64,000 nt of DNA from Rhizobium sp. 9140 (GCF_900067135.1 NZ_FJUR01000001.1:1739501-1803500); one strand, 5' to 3'. Counted from the first letter of the stretch, positions 8,091 to 18,265 are shown. Notes: generated by a model from the letters alone, not told the origin. Numbers and translations are program-made.

Positions 8091-11048
8091 ATGACCGGGC
8101 GGGAGCAGCCGACGCGGCTGGCGGCATTGGCGACATTGGCGACATGCGCACTGAAGCCGATGAGCCAGAGCGAGGCGAGAAGCGTCAGCGCCGATCTGAA
8201 GGCGATGACGAAGGCCGAGCCTCTGCTGCAGCCGCTTCTGGAGGAGGCGCCTGTGCTGCGCGATTTCCTCGTTGCGGCCTTCTCCCTGTCTCCCTACCTG
8301 CGCGATATCGCGATTGCTCATACCGCGCTGCTCCTGAGGGTGGTGACAGAACCGCTTGGGCCGCTTCTCGACGAAACCATCGCCGAAGCGCGCGAAAGCT
8401 GGCGCGGGCTCGACGTGACCGACAGCGTGCTGATGGAGCGTCTGCGCCGGGCCAAGCGAACAGCGGCGTTCGCGCTCGCGCTGCACGATCTGGCGCGGCT
8501 GACGGAGGCGCGCGACAGCGCGCGGATGCTCAGCCGGTTTGCGGCGGCGGCCACGTCTGCCACGATCGACCACCTGCTTCTCGGGGCGCATCGCACAGGT
8601 AAGATCCGGCTCCTTGATGAAGAGCGGCCGAGTGCCGGTTCGGGCGTCATCGTTCTCGGCATGGGCAAGCTCGGGGCCGACGAGCTGAATTATTCCTCCG
8701 ATATCGACCTCGTGGTTTTCTACGAGCCGGAAGCGCTCGGTTTTGCCGATATTCTGGATGCCTCCGACATCTTCGCGCGGCTGCTGCGCCGGTTGGTTCG
8801 GATCCTGCAGGAGCGCACGGGCGACGGCTATGTTTTCCGCACGGACCTGCGGCTGCGGCCCGATCCGGGCGCGACGCCGCTCGCCATTCCGGTCGAGGCG
8901 GCACTGATCTATTATGAGGGACGGGGGCAGAACTGGGAGCGGGCGGCCTATATCAAGGCGCGCCCCGTTGCGGGCGATCTGGAGGCCGGCGAGCGGTTTT
9001 TGAAGGCGCTCCGTCCCTTCGTCTTCCGAAAATATCTCGATTATGCAGCGATTGCCGACATTCACTCGATCAAGCGGCAGATCCATGCGCACAAGGGGCA
9101 TGGCGAGATCGCGGTGAAGGGACACAACGTCAAGCTCGGCCGCGGCGGCATTCGCGAGATCGAGTTCTTCGTGCAGACCCAGCAACTGATCGCCGGCGGC
9201 CGTGCTGCCGCCCTTCGCGGACGCGAGACGGAAGCGATGCTGGCCGCGCTGGCAGAGGCCGGCTGGATCGACGGCGGGACGCGGGATGAGCTGACGGCGG
9301 CCTACTGGTTCCTGCGCGATATCGAGCATCGGATACAGATGGTGCGCGACGAACAGAGCCACACGCTTCCGACCACAGAAGGCGAGCTGAAGCGCATCGC
9401 GCTGATGGCGGGATTTTACGACACCAAGACCTTTGCCGATGCGCTCTCGCGCGTCATGCACACGGTGGAGCGGCGCTATGTGCAACTGTTCGAGCGTGAG
9501 GCTGAGCTTTCCTCGGAACTGGGCAACCTCGTCTTCACCGGTCAGAAGGACGATCCTGACACTCTGGAGACCATCCATGGTCTCGGCTTCGAGCGGCCGC
9601 GGGATATTGCCCGCGTGATGCGCACATGGCACAATGGCCGCTACCGGGCGACCCAATCGGTCGAGGCGCGCGAGCGACTGACAGAACTGACGCCACGGCT
9701 CTTGAAGGTGTTCGGCGAAAGCCGGCGGGCCGACGAGGCGCTGCTGCGCTTCGATGCCTTTCTCGCCAAACTTCCGGCCGGCATCCAGCTGTTCTCGCTG
9801 CTCGGCAACAATCCGGCCCTTCTCTCCCTGATTGTCACCATCATGTCGGCCGCACCCCGGCTGGCCGATATCATCGCGGCCAAGCCCCATGTCTTTGACG
9901 GCATGCTCGACCGGCGCGTGCTCGATGAGATGCCCGAGCGGGCGGACCTTGCGCATCGGCTGGACGATTTCCTCTCGACGGCCCGCCATTACGAGGACCG
10001 GCTCGACCGCCTGCGGATCTTTGCCTCCGAGCAACGTTTCCTCATCGGCATCCGGCTCCTGACCGGTGTGATCGACGGCCCGGCGACCGGTCGCGCGCTG
10101 ACCGATCTCGCCGAGATACTGGTTGCCGCGACCCTCAAGACCGTCCGCCAGGAGATTGCCTGGGCGCACGGCGAGATCACAGGCAGCCGGGTGGCGCTGG
10201 TCGCGATGGGCAAGGCCGGCAGTCGCGAACTGACGGCAGGCTCCGACATCGACCTGATCCTCATCTACGATCATAAAGGAGAGGCGGCGGATTCCGACGG
10301 ACCGCGCCCGCTCGACGCCGCCCGTTACCACGCCCGCCTGACGCAGAGGCTGATCGCGGCGCTGTCCGCGCCGACGGCCGAGGGCGTGCTCTACGAGGTC
10401 GACATGCGGCTGCGCCCTTCGGGCAACAAGGGACCCGTGGCCACGCGGCTGCCGGCCTTCGTCAAGTACCAGCGTGAAGAGGCCTGGACTTGGGAGCACA
10501 TGGCCCTGACGCGCGCGCGCCCGATCGCCGGTGACAGGGACATGGTACAGGCGACGGCGGATGCGATCCAGGCTGTGATCGCGGAACCGGGTGATGCGAA
10601 GGTGCTGCGGAAGGACGTGCGCGAGATGCGCGTGCTGGTGGAGGCGGAAAAGCCGCCGGAAAACGGCTGGGATTTCAAACTGATCCCCGGAGGCCTCGTG
10701 GATATCGAGTTCTCGGCGCAGCTGATGTTCCTGCTGGCCTCTGCGGAAGGGAAGGCTTTGCCGGCCTGCGGCCTGCCCACCGTGGACGTGCTGGAGGAGC
10801 TCGGCCCGGGCTTCCTGTCGGATGCGGATCTCACGCTGATGATGCGGGCGCTCGCCTTGATGACGGATCTCTCGCAGATCGTCCGCCTTTGCATCGATGG
10901 CCCGTTCGATCCGAAACAAGCGCCGGCCGGTCTCATCGAGCGGCTTTGCCGGGCAGGCGATGCGCCCGATATCAAGGTGCTGGAGGCCGAACTGCGGCGA
11001 CTGACCAAGGCCGTGCGCCGTATATTCCTCGCGCTCGTTTCCGACTGA
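8091..11048 (+). CDS. glnE: Bifunctional glutamine synthetase adenylyltransferase/adenylyl-removing enzyme
   Basis: Adenylylates and deadenylylates glutamine synthetase in response to PII proteins and glutamine, linking nitrogen status to GS activity. It is 985 residues, normal for GlnE, with two nucleotidyltransferase domains. The N-terminal (removase) motif GMGKLGADELNYSSDIDL lies near residue 187 and the C-terminal (transferase) motif MGKAGSRELTAGSDIDL near residue 704. Each is followed by the linked GlnD/PII-uridylyltransferase-like helical region. The ATG at 8091 is preceded by GGGAGG. It converges on pleC with only four bases between the stops. Confidence 0.96.
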   Translation: MTGREQPTRLAALATLATCALKPMSQSEARSVSADLKAMTKAEPLLQPLLEEAPVLRDFLVAAFSLSPYLRDIAIAHTALLLRVVTEPLGPLLDETIAEARESWRGLDVTDSVLMERLRRAKRTAAFALALHDLARLTEARDSARMLSRFAAAATSATIDHLLLGAHRTGKIRLLDEERPSAGSGVIVLGMGKLGADELNYSSDIDLVVFYEPEALGFADILDASDIFARLLRRLVRILQERTGDGYVFRTDLRLRPDPGATPLAIPVEAALIYYEGRGQNWERAAYIKARPVAGDLEAGERFLKALRPFVFRKYLDYAAIADIHSIKRQIHAHKGHGEIAVKGHNVKLGRGGIREIEFFVQTQQLIAGGRAAALRGRETEAMLAALAEAGWIDGGTRDELTAAYWFLRDIEHRIQMVRDEQSHTLPTTEGELKRIALMAGFYDTKTFADALSRVMHTVERRYVQLFEREAELSSELGNLVFTGQKDDPDTLETIHGLGFERPRDIARVMRTWHNGRYRATQSVEARERLTELTPRLLKVFGESRRADEALLRFDAFLAKLPAGIQLFSLLGNNPALLSLIVTIMSAAPRLADIIAAKPHVFDGMLDRRVLDEMPERADLAHRLDDFLSTARHYEDRLDRLRIFASEQRFLIGIRLLTGVIDGPATGRALTDLAEILVAATLKTVRQEIAWAHGEITGSRVALVAMGKAGSRELTAGSDIDLILIYDHKGEAADSDGPRPLDAARYHARLTQRLIAALSAPTAEGVLYEVDMRLRPSGNKGPVATRLPAFVKYQREEAWTWEHMALTRARPIAGDRDMVQATADAIQAVIAEPGDAKVLRKDVREMRVLVEAEKPPENGWDFKLIPGGLVDIEFSAQLMFLLASAEGKALPACGLPTVDVLEELGPGFLSDADLTLMMRALALMTDLSQIVRLCIDGPFDPKQAPAGLIERLCRAGDAPDIKVLEAELRRLTKAVRRIFLALVSD

Positions 11049-11052
11049 CGGC

Positions 11053-13431
11053 TCAGACCGAGTCGGGGATGCGCACGGAAATGATCGTACCGATGTTTTC
11101 GGCCGAGTGGATCTTCATCCGCCCGCCATGCAGCGTGGTCAGCGAGCGGGAGATGGCGAGCCCGAGGCCCGAGCCGCCCTTGCTCTTGGCATACTGGCTC
11201 TGAACCTGCTCGAAGGGAAGGCCGATCTTGCGCATGGCGGAGCGGGGAATGCCGATGCCGGTATCGGCAATGGTCAACATGACCGCGCCGGAGACCTTGC
11301 GCGCCCGGAGCGAGATGCGCCCGCCTTCATTGGTGAACTTCACGGCATTCGACAGCAGATTGAGCAGCACCTGTTTCATCGCCCGGCGATCCGCGACCAT
11401 CGTCAGGCCCGAGGAGACCTGGTGGATGACGCTGATGTTCTTCTGCGTGGCAGGGATGGTGGTGAGGCGCAGCGTCTCCTCGATCAACGGCGCAAGATCG
11501 ATCCGCTCGCGGTCGATCCGCATCTGCCCGGCCTCGATCTTCGACATGTCGAGAATATCGTTGATGACGTTGAGGAGATGCTTGCCGCTGTCGTGGATGT
11601 CGAGGGCATATTCGCCGTATTTGTCGGAGCCGAGCGGGCCGAACATGCGGTGCTTGAGGATCTCCGAAAAGCCGAGGATCGCATTCAGCGGCGTGCGCAA
11701 CTCGTGGCTCATATTGGCGAGGAACTCGGACTTCGCCCGGTTGGCGGCTTCGGCGCGCTGCTTCTCCGCCAGATAGTTTGCGTTGGCGATCGACAGTTCC
11801 GACTTCTGGTGCTCCAGCGTCATGCGCGACGTCGAGAGATCGCCAATGGTCGCCATCAGCCGGCGTTCGGATTCGCGCAGGCGCACCTGATGGCGCTTGA
11901 GAAGGGTGATGTCGGTGCCGACGGAAACGAGGCCGCCGTCGCGCGTGCGGCGGTCGTTGATCTGAAGCCAGCGCTGGTCGGCCAGCTGGACTTCCGACGT
12001 GGAGGAATGATTGGCGCGATCCGGATCGGCGATGCGCCGCTCGATGATCGGGCGGGCAGAGGCGGCATTGACGGTCGAGCGCTCTGTGCCGGGTACGAGC
12101 ACGCTGTCAGGGAGCTGGTAGGCCTGCTGATAGTGCGTGTTGCACATGACCAGCCGGTCGTTCTTGTCCCAGAGCACGAAGGCTTCCGACGTGCATTCGA
12201 TGGCATCCGCCAGCCGCTGGTCGGCCTCGGCGTAGCGCTGGGCGAGACGATGCTGCTCGGTCACATCCATGGCGATGCCGATGAGGTGCACGCGGTCGCC
12301 GCTGGTGCGGATGACCTGCGCACGGGCACGCAGCCAGACGTAATGGCCGTCGGCATGGCGCATGCGGAACACATGGTCGATGTGGCGGATCTCACCACGG
12401 GAGACGGAGCGCGCGACCTTGTAGAGGCCGGTATCGTCGGGATGCATCAACCGGGCGGCGTCGCCGAAGGAGAGCACGCTGCCTTGCGGCGCCATGCCCA
12501 GCATTTCATACATGGAGCGCGACCAGAACAGCCGCCGGTTCGGCATGTCGAAATCCCAGAGCCCGCATCGCCCGCGCGACAGCGCCGTTTCGACGCGCAG
12601 ATTGGACTCGGCGAAGATCTGGTCGGCGTCGCGGGCGCGCTTGGCCTGGATATAATAGGCGTACAGCACGACGAGCAGGATGGCGGAAATTCCGGCAAAC
12701 AGCGTGACATTCAGCGAGACCTCGTCGCGCCAGAGCCGGTCCATATGCGCGAGCGGTGTCGCGACCATCAGCGTGCCTGCCTTGTCGCCCACCTGCATCA
12801 ACGCGACGAGGTACTCGTCGCCGCCGATGAAGGCGTTCATGACGGTGGAACGCTCGCCGAAATACTGGAAGGCCGCGACTTCGGGCGAGATCGCCGATAG
12901 GGCTCGGCCCGTGAAGGGCTTGCCCTCCGACGAGGCGGCAAAGATGCGCCCGTCATTGCGGACGGCGAGCGCGAAGGCGCCGGGTTCCAGCATGTCGGGG
13001 GAGAGGAGGTCGTTCAGCGTCTGCTCGACGGGCGCGCGTTCGGCCTGATCGAAGAGGAGATGCGCCTGCGGCGCGAGCGTGGCTTCAGCTGCCGTTGCCG
13101 CCATCACCGTCGTCTGGCGGGCGCTGTTTTCCATGCGGGCATATTCATTGACGATGCCGCTGATGCGGGAAATGGCGACCACGATCAGGAACGCCGTGAT
13201 CAGCACGGGAATGGAGCGCTTCAGGAGCGGCTCCGCCTGGTTCAGCCGAAGGGAGGCCGGTGCGGCAAGGCTGCGCACATGTCGCAGGAAACCCTGCTCA
13301 AGGCCCGCTAGGCCCGGGAATCGTGGACGCAGCCGATCCCCGGCCGCGCGCATCTGCTGCGCTTCCGCCATCTTCGTCAAATCTTTGAACCTCGCTTGAT
13401 TCGACGCGCCGCTCGCCCGAATCTGGCTCAA
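11053..13431 (-). CDS. pleC: PleC-type PAS sensor histidine kinase
   Basis: Membrane sensor kinase of the PleC/DivJ/PdhS group that controls DivK phosphorylation and the CtrA cell-cycle pathway in alphaproteobacteria. It is 792 residues: membrane helices near 73-95 and 240-262 flank a periplasmic region of about 145 residues; two to three PAS/PAC segments (about 275-520) follow; then HisKA with His576 in SHELRTPLNAILGF and the family hallmark DILDMSKIEAGQM; then HATPase (LLSNAVKFTNEGG, ADTGIGIP, GSGLGLAIS). No receiver domain is present. The name rests on the HisKA family and on the neighbourhood glnE-pleC-pepN, which I recall from Sinorhizobium; another PdhS-like kinase is possible. Confidence 0.8.
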   Translation of the reverse strand: MSQIRASGASNQARFKDLTKMAEAQQMRAAGDRLRPRFPGLAGLEQGFLRHVRSLAAPASLRLNQAEPLLKRSIPVLITAFLIVVAISRISGIVNEYARMENSARQTTVMAATAAEATLAPQAHLLFDQAERAPVEQTLNDLLSPDMLEPGAFALAVRNDGRIFAASSEGKPFTGRALSAISPEVAAFQYFGERSTVMNAFIGGDEYLVALMQVGDKAGTLMVATPLAHMDRLWRDEVSLNVTLFAGISAILLVVLYAYYIQAKRARDADQIFAESNLRVETALSRGRCGLWDFDMPNRRLFWSRSMYEMLGMAPQGSVLSFGDAARLMHPDDTGLYKVARSVSRGEIRHIDHVFRMRHADGHYVWLRARAQVIRTSGDRVHLIGIAMDVTEQHRLAQRYAEADQRLADAIECTSEAFVLWDKNDRLVMCNTHYQQAYQLPDSVLVPGTERSTVNAASARPIIERRIADPDRANHSSTSEVQLADQRWLQINDRRTRDGGLVSVGTDITLLKRHQVRLRESERRLMATIGDLSTSRMTLEHQKSELSIANANYLAEKQRAEAANRAKSEFLANMSHELRTPLNAILGFSEILKHRMFGPLGSDKYGEYALDIHDSGKHLLNVINDILDMSKIEAGQMRIDRERIDLAPLIEETLRLTTIPATQKNISVIHQVSSGLTMVADRRAMKQVLLNLLSNAVKFTNEGGRISLRARKVSGAVMLTIADTGIGIPRSAMRKIGLPFEQVQSQYAKSKGGSGLGLAISRSLTTLHGGRMKIHSAENIGTIISVRIPDSV

Positions 13432-13586
13432 TGAATCAATTCGGATTCTTCTTGTCCAGCGAAAAGGGTAACGGGACGTTAACCAGTTCTCACTGGTGCG
13501 AATTCGCAGCTTGTCGCGCCGCGAACCCGCTTTTCAGCGTAAGACACTGAAAGGAATCAACAATTTAAAGGTTTTGATGACGCGGA

Positions 13587-16235
13587 TTAGCCCTTGAGCG
13601 TGCGCTCCACGATGTCGCTGACGTCAGGCGAAAGCTTCGCGCCAGCTGCGATCTCGCTCAGAGCCTCGCGGGCATGCTCGGCCCGTCCGGATTCCAGCGA
13701 ACGCCAGGACCGCATCGAGGTGAGGATGCGGGCGGCAAGCTGGGGGTTGCGCGGGTCGATATCGAGAATCTGGCGCGCGAGGAACCGGTAGCCCTTGCCG
13801 TCCGCCCGATTGAAGCCGGTCGGGTTGGAGAAGGCGAAGGTGCCGACGAGCGCGCGGACACGGTTCGGGTTGAGGCCGTTGAAGTGCGGATGCGCCATCA
13901 AGGCCTCGACGCGCTCCAGCGTCGCCGCACCCGGAATGGTCGCCTGCACGGTGAACCACTTGTCGAGAACGAGCGCGTTGTCCGCAAACCGCGTCTGGAA
14001 GCTTTCAAGCGCCGTCGTGGCCTCCGGCGTGTCCGGGAAGCGGTGGACGAGAATGGTGAGCGCCTGGCTGAGGTCGGTCATGTTGTCGGCGGCCGAGAAG
14101 GCATCGACGGCGCGTGTTGGCGCGTTTTCGGCCAGCACGAGGTAGGCAAGGGCACTGTTGCGCAAAGCGCGGCGGCCGGCACTCGCGGCATCCGGGGAAA
14201 ACGCCTCCGTCGAGCGCATGGTGTCAAACAAACCGGCAAACGTTTCCCGGCCGGCCGTGGCGATCGCCGTCATGATCTCGCGACGGGCGGCGAAGATGGC
14301 GTCCGGGTCGTTATCCCGTCCGATGTCCCGCGCGATGTCCGACTCGCTTGGCAAGGCCAGCGCCTGAGCCCGGAAGGCCGGTTCCAGGGCGTCGTCGGAG
14401 ACGGTCGCCATCAGCGCGTCGATGAGAGCCTGGTCGCAGACGACCGGCGTACCGGCGCGGACGCTTGCCGTGGCTGCGACCAGCGCATCGAGCGCCATGT
14501 CGTTCAGCGCCTGCCAGCGCGCGAAGAGATCTGTCTCAAAACGGGCGATCTGGGCGCGGTCGGCCGAGGACTTTTCGAAGTGCAGGTTGATGGGAGCGGA
14601 GAAGCCCCGGTTGAGCGAGACGACGGGCCGCGAGGCGATGCCCTCGAACGTCACGCTCTGGCTGCGCTCGACGAGATGCAGCACATCGCCGGTCACTTCC
14701 GCGCCGGAGACGCTGGATGCTTCGGCGATGGTGCCATCTTCGGAGATGAGCGCGAAGCGAAGCGGGATGTGCACCGGCTGTTTGGTACTCTGGCCCGGCG
14801 TCGGCGGCACGGTCTGTTCGAGCTGAAGCGTGAAGGTCTGCCGGCTCGCGTCGTAGGTGCCCGACGCGCTGACGAGCGGCGTGCCGGCCTGGTGGTACCA
14901 GAGCGAAAACTGCGTCAGGTCCCGGCCGCTTGCCTCCTCGAAGCAGCGGATGAAGTCCTCGATGGTGACGGCCTGTCCGTCGTGACGGTCGAAATAGAGA
15001 TCCATGCCGGCCTTGAAGAGATCAGACCCGAGCACGGTCGCGATCATGCCGGTCACTTCCGATCCCTTCTCGTAGACGGTGGTCGTGTAGAAGTTGTTGA
15101 TCTCGCGATAGCGCGTCGGGCGGACGGGATGGGCGAGCGGCCCGCCGTCTTCCGGAAACTGCTCGGCCTTGAGGTGGCGGACTTCGGCGATGCGCTTGAC
15201 GGCGCGCGAGCGCTGGTCGGCGGAGAACTGGTGGTCGCGATAGACCGTCAACCCTTCCTTGAGGCAGAGCTGGAACCAGTCGCGGCAGGTGATGCGGTTG
15301 CCGGTCCAGTTGTGGAAATATTCGTGCGCGATGATCGCCTCGATATTCGCGTAGTCCTGATCCGTCGCGGTTTCGGGGTCGGCCAGCACGTATTTGTCGT
15401 TGAAGACGTTGAGCCCCTTGTTCTCCATGGCGCCCATGTTGAAATCGGACACGGCGACGATCATGAAGATGTCGAGATCGTATTCGCGCCCGAAGGCCTC
15501 CTCGTCCCAGCGCATGGAGCGCTTCAGCGCGTCCATGGCGTAGGTCGCACGCGGCTCCTTGCCGTGCTCGACATAGATCTTCAGCACGACCTCGCGGCCG
15601 GTCATGGTGGTGAAACTGTCCTCGACCACGCCGAGATCGCCGGCCACCAGCGCGAAGAGGTAGCTGGGCTTGGGATGCGGATCGAACCAGGCGGCGAAGT
15701 GGCGTCCGTCGCCCATGCCGGCGCCGCCGAGGAAGTTGCCGTTGGACAGCAGCAGCGGCACGGTCGCCTTGTCCGCGATAATGTTGACCGTGTAGACGGC
15801 GAGCACATCCGGCCTGTCGGGGAAGAAAGTGATGCGGCGGAAGCCCTCGGCTTCGCACTGGGTGCAGTAGACGTCGTTCGTCCGGTAGAGGCCCATCAGC
15901 TTGGTGTTGGTCTGCGGCGAAAGCTCGGTCGTGACGGTAATCTCGAAGGGCGCGCTGTCCGGCAGGCCGCGAATGGTCAGCGTCTGCTCTGTTTCGGTAT
16001 AGTTCTCGGCGGCGATCGGCTCCTGGTCGAGCAGCAGACCCGTCATCCTCAGCTCGTCGCCATCCAGCACCAGCGGCCGGTCGGCCGCCACGCCTTCGCG
16101 GCGATGGAAGATCAGACGGGCTTCGACCTTGGTTTCCAGCGGATCCAGCTCGAAGGTCAGATCGACGCGTTCAAGCACGAAATCTGTCGGCTGGTAGTCT
16201 TCAAGGTGGATGATCTCGCCCGTGTCCGTCCGCAT
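13587..16235 (-). CDS. pepN: Aminopeptidase N (M1 family)
   Basis: Cytoplasmic zinc aminopeptidase that trims N-terminal residues from peptides. ATG 16235 (MRTDTGEII) gives 882 residues, typical for bacterial PepN; an in-frame ATG eight codons upstream is less likely. The exopeptidase signature GAMEN is near residues 268-272 and the zinc site is HEYFH (His304, His308) with the downstream Glu in LKEGLTVYRD. The four M1 domains appear complete to the C-terminus. It is transcribed convergently towards degP/glnE and divergently from the exporter gene at 16599. Confidence 0.95.
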   Translation of the reverse strand: MRTDTGEIIHLEDYQPTDFVLERVDLTFELDPLETKVEARLIFHRREGVAADRPLVLDGDELRMTGLLLDQEPIAAENYTETEQTLTIRGLPDSAPFEITVTTELSPQTNTKLMGLYRTNDVYCTQCEAEGFRRITFFPDRPDVLAVYTVNIIADKATVPLLLSNGNFLGGAGMGDGRHFAAWFDPHPKPSYLFALVAGDLGVVEDSFTTMTGREVVLKIYVEHGKEPRATYAMDALKRSMRWDEEAFGREYDLDIFMIVAVSDFNMGAMENKGLNVFNDKYVLADPETATDQDYANIEAIIAHEYFHNWTGNRITCRDWFQLCLKEGLTVYRDHQFSADQRSRAVKRIAEVRHLKAEQFPEDGGPLAHPVRPTRYREINNFYTTTVYEKGSEVTGMIATVLGSDLFKAGMDLYFDRHDGQAVTIEDFIRCFEEASGRDLTQFSLWYHQAGTPLVSASGTYDASRQTFTLQLEQTVPPTPGQSTKQPVHIPLRFALISEDGTIAEASSVSGAEVTGDVLHLVERSQSVTFEGIASRPVVSLNRGFSAPINLHFEKSSADRAQIARFETDLFARWQALNDMALDALVAATASVRAGTPVVCDQALIDALMATVSDDALEPAFRAQALALPSESDIARDIGRDNDPDAIFAARREIMTAIATAGRETFAGLFDTMRSTEAFSPDAASAGRRALRNSALAYLVLAENAPTRAVDAFSAADNMTDLSQALTILVHRFPDTPEATTALESFQTRFADNALVLDKWFTVQATIPGAATLERVEALMAHPHFNGLNPNRVRALVGTFAFSNPTGFNRADGKGYRFLARQILDIDPRNPQLAARILTSMRSWRSLESGRAEHAREALSEIAAGAKLSPDVSDIVERTLKG

Positions 16236-16598
16236 GTGTCGTTTTGCTCCCCGGGGCACTCTGGAAAGTCGCTCGCGACGATGCGGCGGCCAGTGCCGAT
16301 AAAAGACCTGAACAATTACGCGCTTCGGCCTAACAAGATTTTAAGCAATAAGCCATTTTGGAACAGACTTCATTCTTTTCGAGTAACGATGATAAAACCG
16401 TGCGACGACAACCTGTCGTCCGCTACGGAGAATGCGTAAACCAACAAGAGCAACGTGAACGCAGGAACCGTTAGCTCGGCGGAAATTCGCAAATTTCTGC
16501 CTCGGCTGATTCCGGTTTGGGAATTTATGCAGTAGGCTTGCGATTCTCCGCGCCGCTTCAAGCTGCCTTTTCCTCCTCGTGCATGCAGGACCGATCTT
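16236..16598. other. Divergent intergenic region pepN / DMT exporter
   Basis: About 360 bp between two divergent genes. It is less GC-rich than its surroundings, with runs such as GATTTTAAGCAATAAGCC, and must hold both promoters. No RNA gene, repeat or convincing operator was seen. Open frames here lack coding character. Confidence 0.5.
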
Positions 16599-17537
16599 AT
16601 GGATCGCGACGAGCCCAACCCGCTTCTGGGTATTGCTCTCAAAGTTTCTTCCGTTCTCGTTTTCGTGGCAATGTCGACCTTCATCAAGTCGGCCGGCGAC
16701 GGTATCGCGACGGGCCAGATCACCTTCTACCGCTCGGCTTTCGCCATGGTGCCGATCCTCGGATACCTCGCGATCAAGGGCGATCTCGCCACCGCCTTCA
16801 AGACGCGCGATCCATTCGGCCACCTCATTCGCGGTTTCATCGGCATTCTCGCCATGAGCTGCGGCTTTTACGGTCTGACGCATCTGCCGCTGCCCGAGGC
16901 CATCGCCATCGGCTACGCCATGCCGCTTCTGGCCGTCGTCTTTGCCGCCGTGTTCCTGAAAGAGGTCGTGCGCATCTATCGCTGGTCGGCCGTCATCGTC
17001 GGCCTCGTTGGGGTGATGATCATCACCTATCCGCGCCTGACGCTGTTTGCCGGCGGCGGCGGGGAGGCGGGGGCGGCCTACGGCGCCCTGGCGGTGCTGC
17101 TCTCGGCGGCGCTGGGTGCAACGGCCATGGTGCTCGTGCGCAAACTGGTAATGAACGAACGGACGCACACCATCGTCCTCTATTTCTCCCTGTCCGCCTC
17201 CCTGTTCTCGCTGCTGACGCTGCCTTTCGGATGGGAGCCGCTTACGTGGCGCGCTTTCCTCTTTCTGATGGCCGCGGGTTTTTGCGGGGGTGTTGCGCAA
17301 TTGCTGCTCACGCAGAGCTATCGCTATGCCGATATGTCGACCATCGCGCCGTTCGAATATACCTCGATCGTTCTTGGACTGGTGATCGGCTACTGGCTCT
17401 TCGACGACGTGCCCACCGTCACCATGCTGATCGGAACCGCCATCGTCATCGGCGCCGGCATCTTCATCATTCTACGGGAACACCGGCTGGGCCTGGAGCG
17501 AAAGGCCGCGCGCAAGCATGTGACGCCGCAGGGGTGA
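16599..17537 (+). CDS. EamA-family (DMT superfamily) transporter
   Basis: Predicted inner-membrane exporter of metabolites, 312 residues with ten hydrophobic helices arranged as two EamA repeats (about 10-145 and 160-295). Typical signatures are the first-repeat FYRSAFAMVP and second-repeat YTSIVLGLVIGYWLFDD. The protein ends in a basic cytoplasmic tail. The substrate cannot be assigned; relatives include S-adenosylmethionine and amino-acid exporters. It is a single-gene unit, divergent from pepN. Confidence 0.9.
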   Translation: MDRDEPNPLLGIALKVSSVLVFVAMSTFIKSAGDGIATGQITFYRSAFAMVPILGYLAIKGDLATAFKTRDPFGHLIRGFIGILAMSCGFYGLTHLPLPEAIAIGYAMPLLAVVFAAVFLKEVVRIYRWSAVIVGLVGVMIITYPRLTLFAGGGGEAGAAYGALAVLLSAALGATAMVLVRKLVMNERTHTIVLYFSLSASLFSLLTLPFGWEPLTWRAFLFLMAAGFCGGVAQLLLTQSYRYADMSTIAPFEYTSIVLGLVIGYWLFDDVPTVTMLIGTAIVIGAGIFIILREHRLGLERKAARKHVTPQG

Positions 17538-17538
17538 C

Positions 17539-17685
17539 ATGGAACAGCCGAGCGGAGGAACGGAGAGGGAGGTGTTCGAGGTGATCCTAGATGGGATGGC
17601 GCATCAGGCCGGCGCCATTGTCAGGTTCGGCGTCATGGACGCTCGCAAGCATGTGACCCGATGGTACGGGCGGGCTTTAACCTGA
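17539..17685 (+). CDS. Possible 48-residue small protein
   Basis: An ATG one base after the exporter stop opens a 48-codon frame preceded by AGGGGTG. The product has no recognisable domain or membrane segment. The tight spacing could mean translational coupling, but the frame may be fortuitous. Support is weak. Confidence 0.25.
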   Translation: MEQPSGGTEREVFEVILDGMAHQAGAIVRFGVMDARKHVTRWYGRALT

Positions 17686-17751
17686 AGTCCGGTCGACACC
17701 GTCACCATCGCCCACCGATCATGCGGCGAGGAGAGCGATATGCCGAAAACC

Positions 17752-17892
17752 TTAGCGCGGCAGCAGGCCGAACGAACCGCGGTTCGCATCCGACGAAGCG
17801 CGCGCATCGCGGCTCAGGTCAGAAAAGGTCTGGGATGCGCGCACGGCAATCCGGATGTCGGAAACAAGAGCGTTCAAAGCGCGGAAGGCCAT
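17752..17892 (-). CDS. Small conserved-looking basic protein, 46 residues
   Basis: A short gene starting at ATG 17892 with a strong ribosome-binding site (GGAAAGGA, spacing about 6). The product begins MAFRALNALVSDIR, is rich in Ser, Ala and Arg, and ends SFGLLPR. An amphipathic helix is plausible; there is no signal peptide. The neighbouring gene at 18006-18182 has the same size class and orientation and also lacks a known domain, so the two may be a small-protein pair. The function is unknown. Confidence 0.55.
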   Translation of the reverse strand: MAFRALNALVSDIRIAVRASQTFSDLSRDARASSDANRGSFGLLPR

Positions 17893-18005
17893 GATGTAGT
17901 CCTTTCCATCTCTTCCGGGACGTTTCCCGGATGGACGGTTTCGAGATCGTGTCTGCCGGCGATCACGCCGGCGTCAGCGCTTGACGCTCGCAAGCGAGCC
18001 TTCGA

Positions 18006-18182
18006 TCAGCGCTGGATGAATTCGGCGTAGATGTTGGCAGGACGTGCGGCGCGGGCGTAGCCGGCAGCCGTCATCTGTTCGTTTGCTGCCGAGCCGAAGC
18101 CGTTGAACGGCGTGCGGAGGGCAGAGCCACTGCGACGGAGCGTTTCGAAGCCGCAATGCAGAGGGCGCGGACGGGTGTTCAT
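18006..18182 (-). CDS. Small protein of unknown function, 58 residues
   Basis: ATG 18182 is preceded by AAGGAAC at good spacing. The protein starts MNTRPRPLHCGFETL and ends NIYAEFIQR. It is polar, basic near the N-terminus and has no signal peptide or membrane helix. A longer upstream frame exists but crosses a hairpin and lacks coding character. It lies 113 bp upstream of the other small gene on the same strand. The function is unknown. Confidence 0.55.
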   Translation of the reverse strand: MNTRPRPLHCGFETLRRSGSALRTPFNGFGSAANEQMTAAGYARAARPANIYAEFIQR

Positions 18183-18265
18183 TGTCAGTTCCTTAGATTC
18201 CATTCCCCCCGTGATCATATATTGCGCTGCACCATCTTTTTCACAAGCCGCGATGTCGGGTTGCT

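Noticed and set aside
8028..10919. A 963-codon open frame on the minus strand
   Set aside because: It is fully antisense to glnE, whose sequence has all family motifs. The frame's product is composed of Arg/His/Gln-rich text typical of GC-rich shadow frames.
13432..13586. CtrA-type binding site upstream of pleC
   Set aside because: A single TTAACC half-site is present but not the paired spacing of a CtrA box.
13674..16439. A 921-codon open frame on the plus strand
   Set aside because: Antisense shadow of pepN, with no domain or plausible start.
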